From the NCBI GenBank assembly GCA_951394045.1, contig OX595996.1, positions 496,001 through 560,000 on the forward strand: a stretch of DNA of 64,000 nt, in the 5' to 3' direction. The stretch is from Nitzschia sp. DOCU1 (lineage: Eukaryota > Bacillariophyta > Bacillariophyceae > Bacillariales > Bacillariaceae). Below are positions 1 through 8,878 of this stretch, piece after piece. Both the position numbers and the translations under genes were made by a program. Under the pieces are notes generated by a model that saw nothing but the letters and a program-made list of their open reading frames with translations, made no database searches and was not told where the DNA came from. The stretch's first letter is position 1, and the number at the start of each line of letters is the position of its first letter.

Positions 1-192
1 GCCATCTCGAAACAACAAGTCGGCATCATCACTTGTAGGACTCATGATATCTCCAAAATTGTTGCGACCGACAAATGAATTAGAAGGTGATACATCCATT
101 GGAGTGTTGCCGTTGTTTGTGGCGGTGGTGGAAGGAGAAGGCGACGACAGAATGCCACCAGAAGCACCAGCAGACAATGATGCACTGGTCAT
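1..192 (-). CDS. Partial N-terminus of an unidentified protein
   Basis: An ATG at 192 opens a minus-strand frame of 64 codons that is still open at the window edge. The visible peptide is rich in Ser, Thr, Gly and Asn, with an SPSPSTT stretch followed by several Asp near the edge, so it looks like a disordered N-terminal region. The same frame is also free of stops upstream of this ATG back to about position 340, so the true start could lie further out or in an earlier exon. No domain is visible and I assign no function. The main doubt is whether the frame is coding at all; the length without stops and the biased composition argue for it. Confidence 0.4.
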   Translation of the reverse strand, partial: MTSASLSAGASGGILSSPSPSTTATNNGNTPMDVSPSNSFVGRNNFGDIMSPTSDDADLLFRDG

Positions 193-791
193 ATTCAACC
201 CATCGGCCCCATCACGTAAATAAAGTCCAAGTGGCGATCGCGCCAATGATGATCTCTTGTTTGTGTTCCGTGTCGAGCTCGGAAGAATGACCCACGCGTT
301 CACCTGATTCCGATGGGAACGATGTTCGCATTGGCAAAGGAAAATGACCAGAGTACCGACGAGAAATGGCGGCCATCGTCTGGATTTGAGCATACTTTTA
401 TTTGTCATTGTCAGGGGGCTACAGATGAAAGGTACTGCCAGTCATGGGCAGCGCTGGGATGGTTTGCGGAAGTGTTTTGCATCCGAGGCGCTGAACAAGT
501 GGCTGCAACACCTTGCCCATGGTCGGAATTTGTGCCTTCTCTCTTGTCGGGAAATGACGAGGTGGCAAAAGAGAAGACCAAAAACGCGCGGAGATGGCGC
601 GAGCTAAATAAGTCGAAGGAGTCAATTTATCGTGCCAACAACAACGATCATCGCTATCACCACCATGTTGTCCAACTTTCTACGATACCACCGCTTGCAG
701 CCCAGAAGTAGAAGGGAGTAGATCAATTTATGTTGATAATCTAGTATAACGTTCGCAAGGTAGACCCGTCGAAGAAACGTCGGCACTGGCT
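193..791. other. Intergenic stretch, no gene supported
   Basis: This lies between the start of the minus-strand partial gene and the 3' end of the minus-strand zinc-finger gene. It probably holds the promoter of the former and the 3' UTR/terminator of the latter. Several short overlapping frames on both strands show no domain or convincing composition. Confidence 0.5.
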
Positions 792-1778
792 TTATTGGGC
801 AGTTATGGTGGTTTTCTTTTGGGCTTCCAATCGTTTATTCCGTTTTCGTTCCTTTCTCGCAATCAATGCTTTAGCCCGTTCCACTTCGTCCGTGGTCATA
901 CCTTTGCCGCCAGAGGCCATGTAGCGCTTGCAAAGCTTCTTGTTTTCGTCGCGCTGGGATTTGGCTGTCAATGGCTTGGACGACGGAGATTCCAGTCTTT
1001 GGGAATCATCGTTCTCTGCCTTGGACTCTGACGGAACCGAACTAGTACCGTCGTCACTTCTAGCCTTGTCGTATTGATCCTTTCCTAATTTCTTTTGCTT
1101 TCTGCGCTCGTCTCGGGTAATCAGAATCTTGGCTCGCTCGACATCGGCGTCCGACATGCCCGCCCCACCGGTTTCCTGATACAGCTTGCGTAGCTTCTGG
1201 TTTTTGGAAAGCGTTTCAGAATCCGCCTGTTTGGACCATACCAGCGGTTTGCTAGTCAGAGGGTCATGGCGAGATTTTCGTGGAGAATAAGAACCGCTAC
1301 TAGTATTCAAGCCGCCATTCTCAACACCACTGTTGTTGGGTCGTTTTTCATTGCAGGACGGTTCTTTGCAAACATCACGGCTCGCAAAATTGCGATACTG
1401 ACAAGACGGACAGGTCCAGGCTCCTGCTTCATCCCGTGCATCATTGGTAGAACGAATGGCGTTTTTCTTGTATGGTTGCCTGGATCCAATGAACGGTGCC
1501 ACTTGAATATGATCGGGCCGTCTCTCATTGCACATCTTGGAGTTACACCACTTTCGACTAGCAAAATTCTCGTTGCCACAACCTGGACATTTCCACGCCC
1601 CGACTTCTCTCATTGGATCATGGTCTGCATTCGTTTCGGATGCTGGCAGTGATTGCTCCTGCCTTTGCCGCTTCTTCTTGGCTTCTGCCATATCCTTGCG
1701 GTCGACTTCGCGTTGCTCGTCTTCGGTACGCTGACGTTTCTCAGCTCTTCGACGAATAGCTTCTTCCGACCTTGCCAT
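792..1778 (-). CDS. RanBP2-type zinc-finger protein with two C-terminal repeats
   Basis: 328 residues, ATG at 1778, TAA at 792. Residues 1-50 are highly charged (Arg/Lys/Glu). Two RanBP2-like zinc fingers follow: W62-x-C64-x2-C67-x10-C78-x4-C83 and W121-x-C123-x2-C126-x10-C137-x4-C142, both with the N-F-A-S-R core. The final Cys pair is spaced x4 rather than the usual x2 of the family. Such fingers bind single-stranded RNA or ubiquitin; RNA binding is the likelier role here given the basic, low-complexity context (inference). The C-terminal half has two ~42-residue repeats (about 191-231 and 276-317) sharing a GG-x-GM core followed by ERAK-x-LI-x-R and a basic tail; I do not recognise this repeat. 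The gene is intronless. A transposon begins 46 bp upstream of its ATG, so its promoter or 5' UTR has been interrupted or replaced. Confidence 0.85.
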   Translation of the reverse strand: MARSEEAIRRRAEKRQRTEDEQREVDRKDMAEAKKKRQRQEQSLPASETNADHDPMREVGAWKCPGCGNENFASRKWCNSKMCNERRPDHIQVAPFIGSRQPYKKNAIRSTNDARDEAGAWTCPSCQYRNFASRDVCKEPSCNEKRPNNSGVENGGLNTSSGSYSPRKSRHDPLTSKPLVWSKQADSETLSKNQKLRKLYQETGGAGMSDADVERAKILITRDERRKQKKLGKDQYDKARSDDGTSSVPSESKAENDDSQRLESPSSKPLTAKSQRDENKKLCKRYMASGGKGMTTDEVERAKALIARKERKRNKRLEAQKKTTITAQ

Positions 1779-1824
1779 GATTGATTTTGTTGATCTTTGT
1801 GTTCTCTATTCTGGATAGCAAGTA

Positions 1825-2042
1825 TTATGGTTCCAATCTTTCCGGAAACGGAAAAACTTTTTTTTATTTTTCCCCCGACATGACCCGAAGCCAAAATCTT
1901 TTCGATCGCCAGATCGCCGGGCAAGCTTCGGATTGGAGGGAAAATCACGGTCCAACGCGTAGATAAGTCCCGTAGACCATAGTAGAAAATTGAACGTTGG
2001 CTCTAGTTTTCCGTTTAGCCCTCACAAAATTGGCGACGATGA
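1825..2042 (+). repeat. Left terminal inverted repeat of the transposon
   Basis: It matches the reverse complement of 5101-5319 nearly perfectly (a single-base length difference in a T run and scattered substitutions). Homology ends just inside the start codon of the coiled-coil ORF, so the TIR carries that gene's 5' leader and ATG. Confidence 0.92.
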
Positions 2043-3610
2043 TGAATAACCAAGACGAACAAGACCCCAACGGCCCTGACGAGGAGCCGGCCCATAACGA
2101 AAATGGCGAGGAACAACATGTGGATGCACCTGCCTGTCCTGCCGGAAGCCCTTGCATTCGAGTCATCGAAGGACTTAGGGCAAGACTCCGCAGGCTTCAA
2201 GACCAACTACGCCAGCATCGGACCGCATCTACGTTCGCTCTTAGCCGTCGGGAGGCGGCTTGCGATAAGAAAGATTCGGAGATAAAGAAGTTGAAAGGAT
2301 GTTTGGAGATCCAAGAAAGCAAAGCCGAGGCCAAACTGGACGCTGCACGTGCTAGAGCCGAGGCACGACGCCAGAAGGAGGTTGGCCAAGCCCAGGCCAG
2401 CTATGTCAAGCTCCAGCTCGAGTCATCGAAGCAGATCGAGACCCTCAAGTCTTCGTCGAAGATCCAAGCCTCGGAGCTCCGACATGCGCTCTCTCAGCTC
2501 AAGAATTGCCAGCAGGCCCACAGTAAAGTGGTCGCACAGAAAAATGCTGCCGAGGGTAAGTTGGCAGTCTTGTCGGACCAACACCAGCTGCTCAAGTCTG
2601 AGGTGGCCGACAAGGGCAAAGTCCTTAAGCAACTTCTGCAACGGCATGACGCTGTACAGAAGAAGCTAAATAGGCAGAACGAAATAAAAGTTCAAGCATC
2701 CGTGCGAAAGGAGGAACTAAAGGTACGTCAGAAGGAGGTGGAGCTACAGCGAGTTGAGTCGTTGAAGCGCAAGGCCATCGAGGTCAAGGAGGCAGAAGGC
2801 GAGGTAAAGAAACAAGTGCACGCCCATCGTGCCAAATGCATGAAGGCGATTGCTCGTAATCGCGCTTTCCTCAAAGGCGAGGAGCACCGTCGCAACATTG
2901 GGACGTCGAAGGATCGCATCAATCAAGCGTCGGCGTTCCAAAATGCAGCTGCTGTCGCTGCTAGTCAACAAGGCGGTACATTTCCAAGTGTCGGGGGTGG
3001 TCCTGATTCCTTGGCGAACCACCACTATCCTCCGGTCTGGGTCCAACAGACCCTCACCCAGATGCCTTCGTCCGCATCGTCTACGAGTAGTACTCGTCCG
3101 CCTACCGGACCTGTCAGGCAACAACCAGCATCGTCGGCTCAGCAGGTCATGGCGTCCCCACCTATTCGAGTTCCCGGTGGATATGTTCGTACCCGTGATA
3201 CTATTACGGGTATGGATGTCTACATCCACGAGGCAACAGGTAAGGTGGTTGCTAGCGTTCTGGAGTGCTACAAGCAGCCTCCACCCCAACAAACGCAGTC
3301 GTCCATGCACCCCACTGAAACGCCGACGCAAATCGCTTCGGTTTCACCTGAAACGGTGCTTTCGACGCCCCCGCAGCGTCCAAGAAAGCTTCGAAAGATG
3401 AATCAGAGCAATCGGCACAATCCGATTGACCTCTGCGGCAGCGACTCTGGAATTTCTTCGGGTGAAGAAGAATCGCCGGAGATTGTCTATGGCAAGTCCG
3501 AAGCGCAGCAGCACGACAAGCAACTTCGGCTAGGCCAAGACCCCGAGGACAAAGATGATGAACGCGATGAACGCGATGAGGAATCCGACTCTGAAAAGAC
3601 TGAATGGTAG
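2039..3610 (+). CDS. Transposon accessory coiled-coil protein
   Basis: 523 residues from the ATG at 2039 (a second ATG follows directly); the start lies in the left TIR. After a short acidic, Asn/Glu-rich N-terminus and a CPAGSPC segment, residues about 41-285 are almost continuously helical and charged (Lys, Arg, Glu, Gln, regular Leu), a strong coiled-coil prediction. Residues 290-380 are Ala/Ser/Gln/Pro-rich and disordered. A short ordered-looking segment lies at about 381-407 (GGYVRTRDTITGMDVYIHE). The tail is Pro/Gln-rich and ends in a strongly acidic stretch (about 468-523). No catalytic motif or zinc finger is seen. I do not recognise the family. Its position inside the TIRs, convergent with the transposase, implies a role in transposition or regulation, for example oligomerisation or DNA bridging. 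That is inference. Tc1/mariner elements usually encode only a transposase, so this second ORF is unusual. Confidence 0.8.
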   Translation: MMNNQDEQDPNGPDEEPAHNENGEEQHVDAPACPAGSPCIRVIEGLRARLRRLQDQLRQHRTASTFALSRREAACDKKDSEIKKLKGCLEIQESKAEAKLDAARARAEARRQKEVGQAQASYVKLQLESSKQIETLKSSSKIQASELRHALSQLKNCQQAHSKVVAQKNAAEGKLAVLSDQHQLLKSEVADKGKVLKQLLQRHDAVQKKLNRQNEIKVQASVRKEELKVRQKEVELQRVESLKRKAIEVKEAEGEVKKQVHAHRAKCMKAIARNRAFLKGEEHRRNIGTSKDRINQASAFQNAAAVAASQQGGTFPSVGGGPDSLANHHYPPVWVQQTLTQMPSSASSTSSTRPPTGPVRQQPASSAQQVMASPPIRVPGGYVRTRDTITGMDVYIHEATGKVVASVLECYKQPPPQQTQSSMHPTETPTQIASVSPETVLSTPPQRPRKLRKMNQSNRHNPIDLCGSDSGISSGEEESPEIVYGKSEAQQHDKQLRLGQDPEDKDDERDERDEESDSEKTEW

Positions 3611-3942
3611 GAGAGGAGCACTACGACATGTTACCTTCGAGAAACTTTAATGTTAGCTTCGAGAAACTTCGGCTTGGGTGGATTTTCCACGCAAGTCGGC
3701 TCAAAACTAGCATATTAATAACTACAGAATAACAATATTAGTACTACACTTTCAAGATTCTTGATGCTAGCGTATTATATGACTATTAGTTACGATCGAC
3801 AATGTGGTAGAATCAACTTTTGCCAATGCTTACGACAACGGTGAAGCGTAGTGATTACTATGTAATAACATTATGAAAGAATCTATTTTTGTTATTGAGC
3901 ATTGTATCGTAGACTATATGTTGTTACCGGCTATTGTACTAT
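3611..3942. other. AT-rich spacer between the convergent transposon ORFs
   Basis: This is the shared 3' region of the two transposon genes. It contains a short direct repeat of TTCGAGAAACTT at about 3637 and 3657 and is AT-rich, fitting convergent 3' UTRs and polyadenylation signals. No ORF is supported. Confidence 0.5.
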
Positions 3943-5064
3943 TTAATACCCGCAGTGAATGGCGCAGTCGATCACCGTTTTGGCGGTGATTCTAGAGACG
4001 ATCTCTTGCACCTGGTTCGGCACCGAAATCGTCGCCGCGTTCACGATTCCATTACTAAAGTACCGATTCTGGCGCAAGCGGCGGGCCAGAATGTGAAAAA
4101 CTAGCTCAATGGGGTTTAGTTCCGGTGCCCTGGTGGGCAAGGGAACTACCACAACCCTCCGAACCTCCCACAAAAGGTCGGCAACGATGGCAGCTTCGGC
4201 GCCTGAGTGAATTGCCGCATTGTCTAGAATAAGCACATCGTAGGGCTCGAACCAGCCGATTTCGAGCAAGTACTCGATGTAGGCCGTGAAGTTAGCGGCA
4301 GTACCGTTTTCTTCACCAATGCTGTAGTGCATTGGTGGTCCCACCTGATTGCATCGTATGATCGCAATCATATTGTAGGCCCTTCGAAAGTTTCCCGACA
4401 CCAGAATGCACCGAACCGCCCCTGTGATAGGGTCTGCACGAACCCTATTGTTGTAACAATCCTTGTTCACGATATGTTTCTCGTCGATGAAATGAAACTT
4501 GTCGTGTCGGGGCAAGGAAGCGATCGTCCGCATGAACTCGTGATATGCCAGAATATTCGAAGGCTTCCACTTATCCAGTGGAACCATGGAGGACTTCCTC
4601 AGACTTCCCTTGTGTTGGAACCGCTTTTTAAAGAAGTTGTCGATTGTCGTCGCACAAACAACTGTCCCAGTGGCCAGCTGGAGGCCCCGCTGGTAGTCAG
4701 TCAACAGTTGCTGGTCGTTCTCACAGCGAAGTGACAGAAGGACCAAAGATTCTTCGGGACCAAGTTTAGTGTATTGTTGTCTTATTGCCCTTAACTCGTC
4801 TTGGTACTCGGTAGGCTCCCTGACATAGCCCATAGCCAAATACTCCTGAACAACATTGTAGGCAAACCTGACTCCTACCCGACAATCCGCCGCCACCTCC
4901 CGTATGTGGAGCGCCCCAAAGCTGCGTCCATCTTGTTCAATTTCTTCGTCCACGGCAAGGTCGGCCTTTTGGCGATCCAAAAAGGCCTCGATGACTGCCA
5001 TTCGTTTGTCAATCCCGTACCGACTACCTCGATGGTAGTACCCTCCGTGGTCGTTGATGTCCAT
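3943..5064 (-). CDS. DDE transposase, Tc1/mariner-IS630 (DDE_3) type
   Basis: 373 residues, ATG at 5064, TAA at 3943. The N-terminal third looks like a helix-turn-helix region (FGALHIREVAADCRVGVRFA). The catalytic core shows the three acidic residues in recognisable contexts: the first Asp in FHFIDEKHI, the second in VLILDNAAIHSG, and the Glu of APELNPIELVF. By my count 38 residues separate the second Asp and the Glu (DD38E). The ELNPIE box is diagnostic of the IS630/Tc1/mariner group. It would cut the element at its TIRs and insert at TA, which the flanking TA dinucleotides confirm. All catalytic residues and the frame are intact. The ATG lies 37 bp inside the right TIR. A second ATG within the TIR (5104) opens a short out-of-frame uORF overlapping this start. 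Confidence 0.93.
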   Translation of the reverse strand: MDINDHGGYYHRGSRYGIDKRMAVIEAFLDRQKADLAVDEEIEQDGRSFGALHIREVAADCRVGVRFAYNVVQEYLAMGYVREPTEYQDELRAIRQQYTKLGPEESLVLLSLRCENDQQLLTDYQRGLQLATGTVVCATTIDNFFKKRFQHKGSLRKSSMVPLDKWKPSNILAYHEFMRTIASLPRHDKFHFIDEKHIVNKDCYNNRVRADPITGAVRCILVSGNFRRAYNMIAIIRCNQVGPPMHYSIGEENGTAANFTAYIEYLLEIGWFEPYDVLILDNAAIHSGAEAAIVADLLWEVRRVVVVPLPTRAPELNPIELVFHILARRLRQNRYFSNGIVNAATISVPNQVQEIVSRITAKTVIDCAIHCGY

Positions 5065-5104
5065 ATTGTAGTATGATGCAGGTAGATTGGTGATTATTGG
5101 TCAT
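5024..5104 (-). promoter_or_regulatory. TIR-encoded upstream ORF overlapping the transposase start
   Basis: The ATG that opens the coiled-coil ORF in the left TIR is conserved in the right TIR at 5104. There it opens a 26-codon frame (starting MTNNHQSTC) that ends at 5024, out of frame with and overlapping the transposase ATG at 5064. If transcription starts in the TIR this uORF should reduce transposase translation. Alternatively it is the relic of an older, in-frame N-terminus. Confidence 0.5.
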
Positions 5105-5319
5105 CGTCGCCAATTTCGTGAGGGGCTAAACGGAAAACGAAAGCCGACGTTCAGTTTTCTACTATGGTCTACGGGACTTATCTACGCGTTGGACCGTGAT
5201 TTTCCCTCCAATCCGAAGCTCGCCCGGCGAACTGGCGATCGAAAAGATTTTGGCTTCGGGTCATGTCGGGGGAAAAATAAAAAAAAGTTTTTCCGTTTCC
5301 GGAAAGATTGGAACCATAA
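5101..5319 (-). repeat. Right terminal inverted repeat of the transposon
   Basis: Inverse of the left TIR (1825-2042). It is followed by the TA target duplication at 5320-5321. Confidence 0.92.
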
Positions 5320-5321
5320 TA

Positions 5322-6022
5322 TTAAAGGGGGGTGAGAAAGTTTGCAATGAGAGGATCGCCTCATATCGAGAACAGCGGGTAGTTGTTCACAGGCTCGCCA
5401 TCTTTCATGGTGGGGTTCGCAGGAGTTTTTGGTTGGTGGTCCATCGTCCCTGGTTGGTCCACAATGGATGGGATGGCCAGACGGGCCCTTCTCCCCATCA
5501 TTCAAGGGCTTTTGTAGCGCATCGCGGTGGCATGTCCACCATTATTTTAGCGCATTATTGCGAATCCTGGTTGTGGAGCCTGGTGTTAATTACTGCGAAC
5601 AATTGAACAATGACGGGTAACGACATTTAGCCAAAACATAAGTCTCAGTTGAAGCTCTGTGCGAACCTGGAATTCGACTTTTCTTGAGACATGGCCGCAT
5701 TACTTAATAGTATTTGTTTACAGGTTGTTCTCTGTGGAACAAAAGCGAAGTCTTTTTTTTAAAATCAAGATGATGAATTAGGGAGAAGGGCAGTGAACTG
5801 TGCCGATTAGAGGTTATTTGAGAACACCACAGAAGGGGCCACATCGAAACGGTTCGCCCGCTGGATTTCGCGAAGCCAGAGTCACCGTTTCACATTTCAA
5901 CAGGTATCCTCACGATGAAAATGAATCATCAATCATGTTTATCCGGCAAAATCCATTGTTGGGCCCACAATTGTTTCTCGAACAGAAAAACAAACAACCA
6001 AAGTCGCCGCCGAAAGAGCACC
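5322..6022. other. Intergenic stretch upstream of the first metalloprotease
   Basis: This runs from the transposon edge to the start of the next gene. Short overlapping frames show no recognisable protein. The protease frame is open back to an ATG at 5915, but that extension (Asn/Lys/Cys-rich) would bury the signal peptide, so I take it as 5' UTR. Confidence 0.45.
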
Positions 6023-7970
6023 ATGAAAGTATATTACATTCATTCCTTCCTATCATTTACACTGCTTCTCTGCAACTCTCGGTTAAAAGCATCTGCTGCA
6101 TTAGCTGAAGCCGATCATCGTGGTGCCGAAATCGTCATTCCACAACAGGAAACACAATCGTATCTTCACCATGTTGCTGACGACACCGACGCCAGCATTG
6201 TTGGTTCGTCGGACGAGAATCGTGCCTTGAGAGGCGCCGCTGCTTCACAGCAAGGCGCGCAAGTGTCCTCAGTTGTTCCTGAGACTCATTCGCAATTTCA
6301 AGATGGTGAAACAACGCGAAGACTTTCATTGGATATCTACGACCCTTCGGGCCTCAAATCAGTCAAATTCATCGTGAACCTACAAGGCCAATCAGCGAAA
6401 ACGAAAACAATCTCAGTTAGCGGATCCAATGTGAAGAGAACATTTACGTTTGATGTCAACAATGTTCCGGAAGGACAGCACTCTTGGAAAGTTAGCATCG
6501 TGACCAAGAGCAAGGTCAGCAGCTTGAAGACGCAGACCTTGGGACCTTTTGACTTTTCCGTCGTCGGTGAGTACATCCCCTTTCATAGCCTTGCAGCATC
6601 CTGAATCCTACTTTGCTTCATGAGTCTGGTGCTTGGACGAGTATGCATAATTGTATCGTATCATCGGCGGCATGTCCTCGCTCACACCGATTTCTTTGCA
6701 CTGTTTCCATTTTGATTTTAAATGACAATAGCTCCCGACTCGTCCGGACAACTAACCCCTTCGCCGACGACATCAACCACTCCTCCTGCTGTGGTACCTA
6801 TCACGCCCGGACTTCAGAGTGATTGCCTAGTCGAAGACAAGACCAAATTTAACATTTGCTTGGACCTGAAACCATACGGCACTGATCATTCTTGGATGCA
6901 AGATTTCGGGGCTGCCAAGGCGAAATGGGAAGCGATTCTCAAAGACGATGGAGACGATGCCATCGATCTTAGTCCGTATTGGACCCAAAATCGTGACCTC
7001 ATAGCAACGGGATTGCCCCCGAAAGTCGACGATATTTACATTAGCGGTTTCCTACAGCCTTATGATGGTGTGTACGGTGTTCTTGCATTTGCAGGCCCTT
7101 ACTTCATGAAAACCGATACGAGGGGGAAGAAGAGACCTGTTTCCGGCTACATGGTGTTTGACAAAAGCGACGAGGCGTGGCTCCGTAGTAGCGGAATCTT
7201 CACGAATACGATCATTCACGAGCTCGGACATGTGTTGTAAGTTCCTTTCTGTTCGTCTTTCTGCTGAAGGGAGCCTTCATAAATATGAACGCCGTCGTGT
7301 TGTGCTCACCTCTCTTTCTTTCTTCTTCTACTCCAGAGGACTTGGTTCAATGTGGTGGCACAACGGCCTTCACTCGGGTAGTCTCTATGACGACAGGTAC
7401 ATGGGAACATCTGCCCAAGCCGAATGGGAAAAGATTTGCCCAGGAGGCCGCCTGCCCGTGGAGACTTACGATGCGTCGAAAGGTATCGTTGAGGGAACAG
7501 CAGGTGGCCACTGGGACGAAGAATGCGTTAAGAACGAAATGATGACGGGATTTGTCAGTACCCAAAGTATGCCATTGTCGGCATTTACTATTGGATCACT
7601 TGAGGATATGGGCTATGCCGTTGATTACAGTAAGGCTGACCCCTTTGGGAAGGCCGACTTGGGAAAGTGTGGCAGCTACTGTCCCAACCGCCGCGAATTA
7701 CGTAACCTCCGACCAGGTGGAATGCGATCCAGGCAGAGGATGAGTGCCGGAAGTCATCAAATCGTTCTTGAAGCAGCTGCAAAAGAAATGGCAAGGTTGC
7801 GGTCAGCAGCACCCTCTTCACTACCCGATGATTTGTCTTACGTTGCCGGGGAACAAATTACTGTGTATATCATGGACGACGACGGCGAAGTCAAAGAGGA
7901 AACAGTTTCTTGGGACGAAGCGCAACACTTTGCGCCCGACGCTGTAAAGCTTCCAAGTTTCGACATTTGA
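6023..7970 (+). CDS. Secreted leishmanolysin-like (M8-type) metalloprotease, copy 1
   Basis: Three exons: 6023-6566, 6732-7236 and 7337-7970, with GT-AG introns of 165 and 100 bp; 560 residues. The start ACCATGA at 6023 is followed by a signal peptide (about 1-25). Residues 100-181 look like a beta-sandwich (DPSGLKSVKF...), then a Pro/Thr linker (about 188-208). The catalytic domain has HELGH at 344-348, a third candidate zinc ligand in GTAGGH408WDE, and the downstream Met-turn-like NEMMTG (416-421). This is the M8 arrangement with an insertion between HExxH and the third His. The role is probably an extracellular or cell-surface zinc endopeptidase. The RRLSLD motif near residue 100 could be a processing site. 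The second intron splits the Leu codon just after HELGHV. The gene is tandem with and homologous to the next one (8879). The protein is catalytically intact by motif. Confidence 0.85.
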
Positions 7971-8878
7971 AAAAGCTCACCAGGCCAGACCACCTAACTA
8001 CATTTTGAATCGAAGCAAGTAGTTAACTACTACTTGCTTCTATATAGTCGAAAACATTGCACTATCGGAACAACAAGTAGTAGGACTGATTCAAAATTCA
8101 TCCTGCCCGGCCCACCAGCAAGAAGAATACTAAGAAGACGGCGGTACTGGTGGACGGTCAAAAGATGCTTGTTATTGGCTGGCTACCGCAGTAGTTTCTT
8201 TGTGCTTACTTGTACGATACAATACACTGTGATTAGTCCAGTTCTATCAAGACAACTGCTGGAGATCTATCATGAGATCTTCGTAATAATAGGGGAGGCA
8301 TGACGCGCAAGGGCCAAGCATGACCTGTGGTCGTCCTAATCGTTCGATCATCCATCCTCCGCCGGGTCGCGACTCCTTTGATTCATTTATTCCTTCATTC
8401 GTTCGGAATGGAGACACACATAGAAATGTGTGCTACGAGCTATGACGATTCATTCCGTATGTCCAATTGGACCTCGCCCTTCAGGAAAGCATGTGTTCGA
8501 CCTCGCAACGGAAAAGGTGTCGCCAAAAGGTGTCGCCAGGGCAGGAGAGTCGGTCGTTCAAATTTCCCAAATGCCTACTTTACGGCGAGCACGCGCGCCG
8601 CCATTCAGTCACAGAAAAAACGAAGGCCGCGATCGCTGAGGGACGATCTTCAATCTGAATGCAATCCCATCCGCGAGGTCGGTCATCCAAGACAAAACAA
8701 TACCGAAGTTACTTAATACCAGGGTCGCCATCTAGCGTAAATGGGATTGAAGCTGAACAAGACCCGCCAAGACACCAACTACAAAAGCCTTATCTTGCGA
8801 CGCACCTCGAGAGCTTGTTCAGGAACAATTTCAACGCTGCCACAAATTTGACTGTCGGCCTTCCCAGTACTTGCCGCC
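7971..8878. other. Intergenic stretch between the two protease paralogues
   Basis: This holds the 3' UTR of copy 1 and the promoter of copy 2. A small direct repeat (AAAAGGTGTCGCC twice, about 8513-8538) is present. Short frames show no protein signature. Confidence 0.45.

Larger units (their letters stand above)
1825..5319. mobile_element. Tc1/mariner-IS630-type DNA transposon, two convergent ORFs
   Basis: About 3.5 kb bounded by TTATGGTTCC... and its inverse ...GGAACCATAA, flanked on both sides by TA (1823-1824 and 5320-5321), the target duplication typical of the Tc1/mariner/IS630 superfamily. The terminal inverted repeats are long (about 218 bp) and differ at only roughly ten positions, so the copy is young. 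Inside are a plus-strand coiled-coil ORF (2039-3610) and a minus-strand DDE transposase (3943-5064) pointing at each other. Each is read inward from one TIR, so the TIRs probably double as promoters. Both ORFs are intact and the element may be active or recently active (inference). Confidence 0.92.

Noticed and set aside
313..711. 132-codon plus-strand frame
   Set aside because: Composition (Trp/Cys/His-rich, no hydrophobic core pattern) and overlap with other equal-sized frames suggest chance; no start context or homology recognised.
1610..1948. Minus-strand frame also found near-identically at 5196-5606
   Set aside because: The similarity is explained by the transposon's terminal inverted repeats, not by a duplicated gene.
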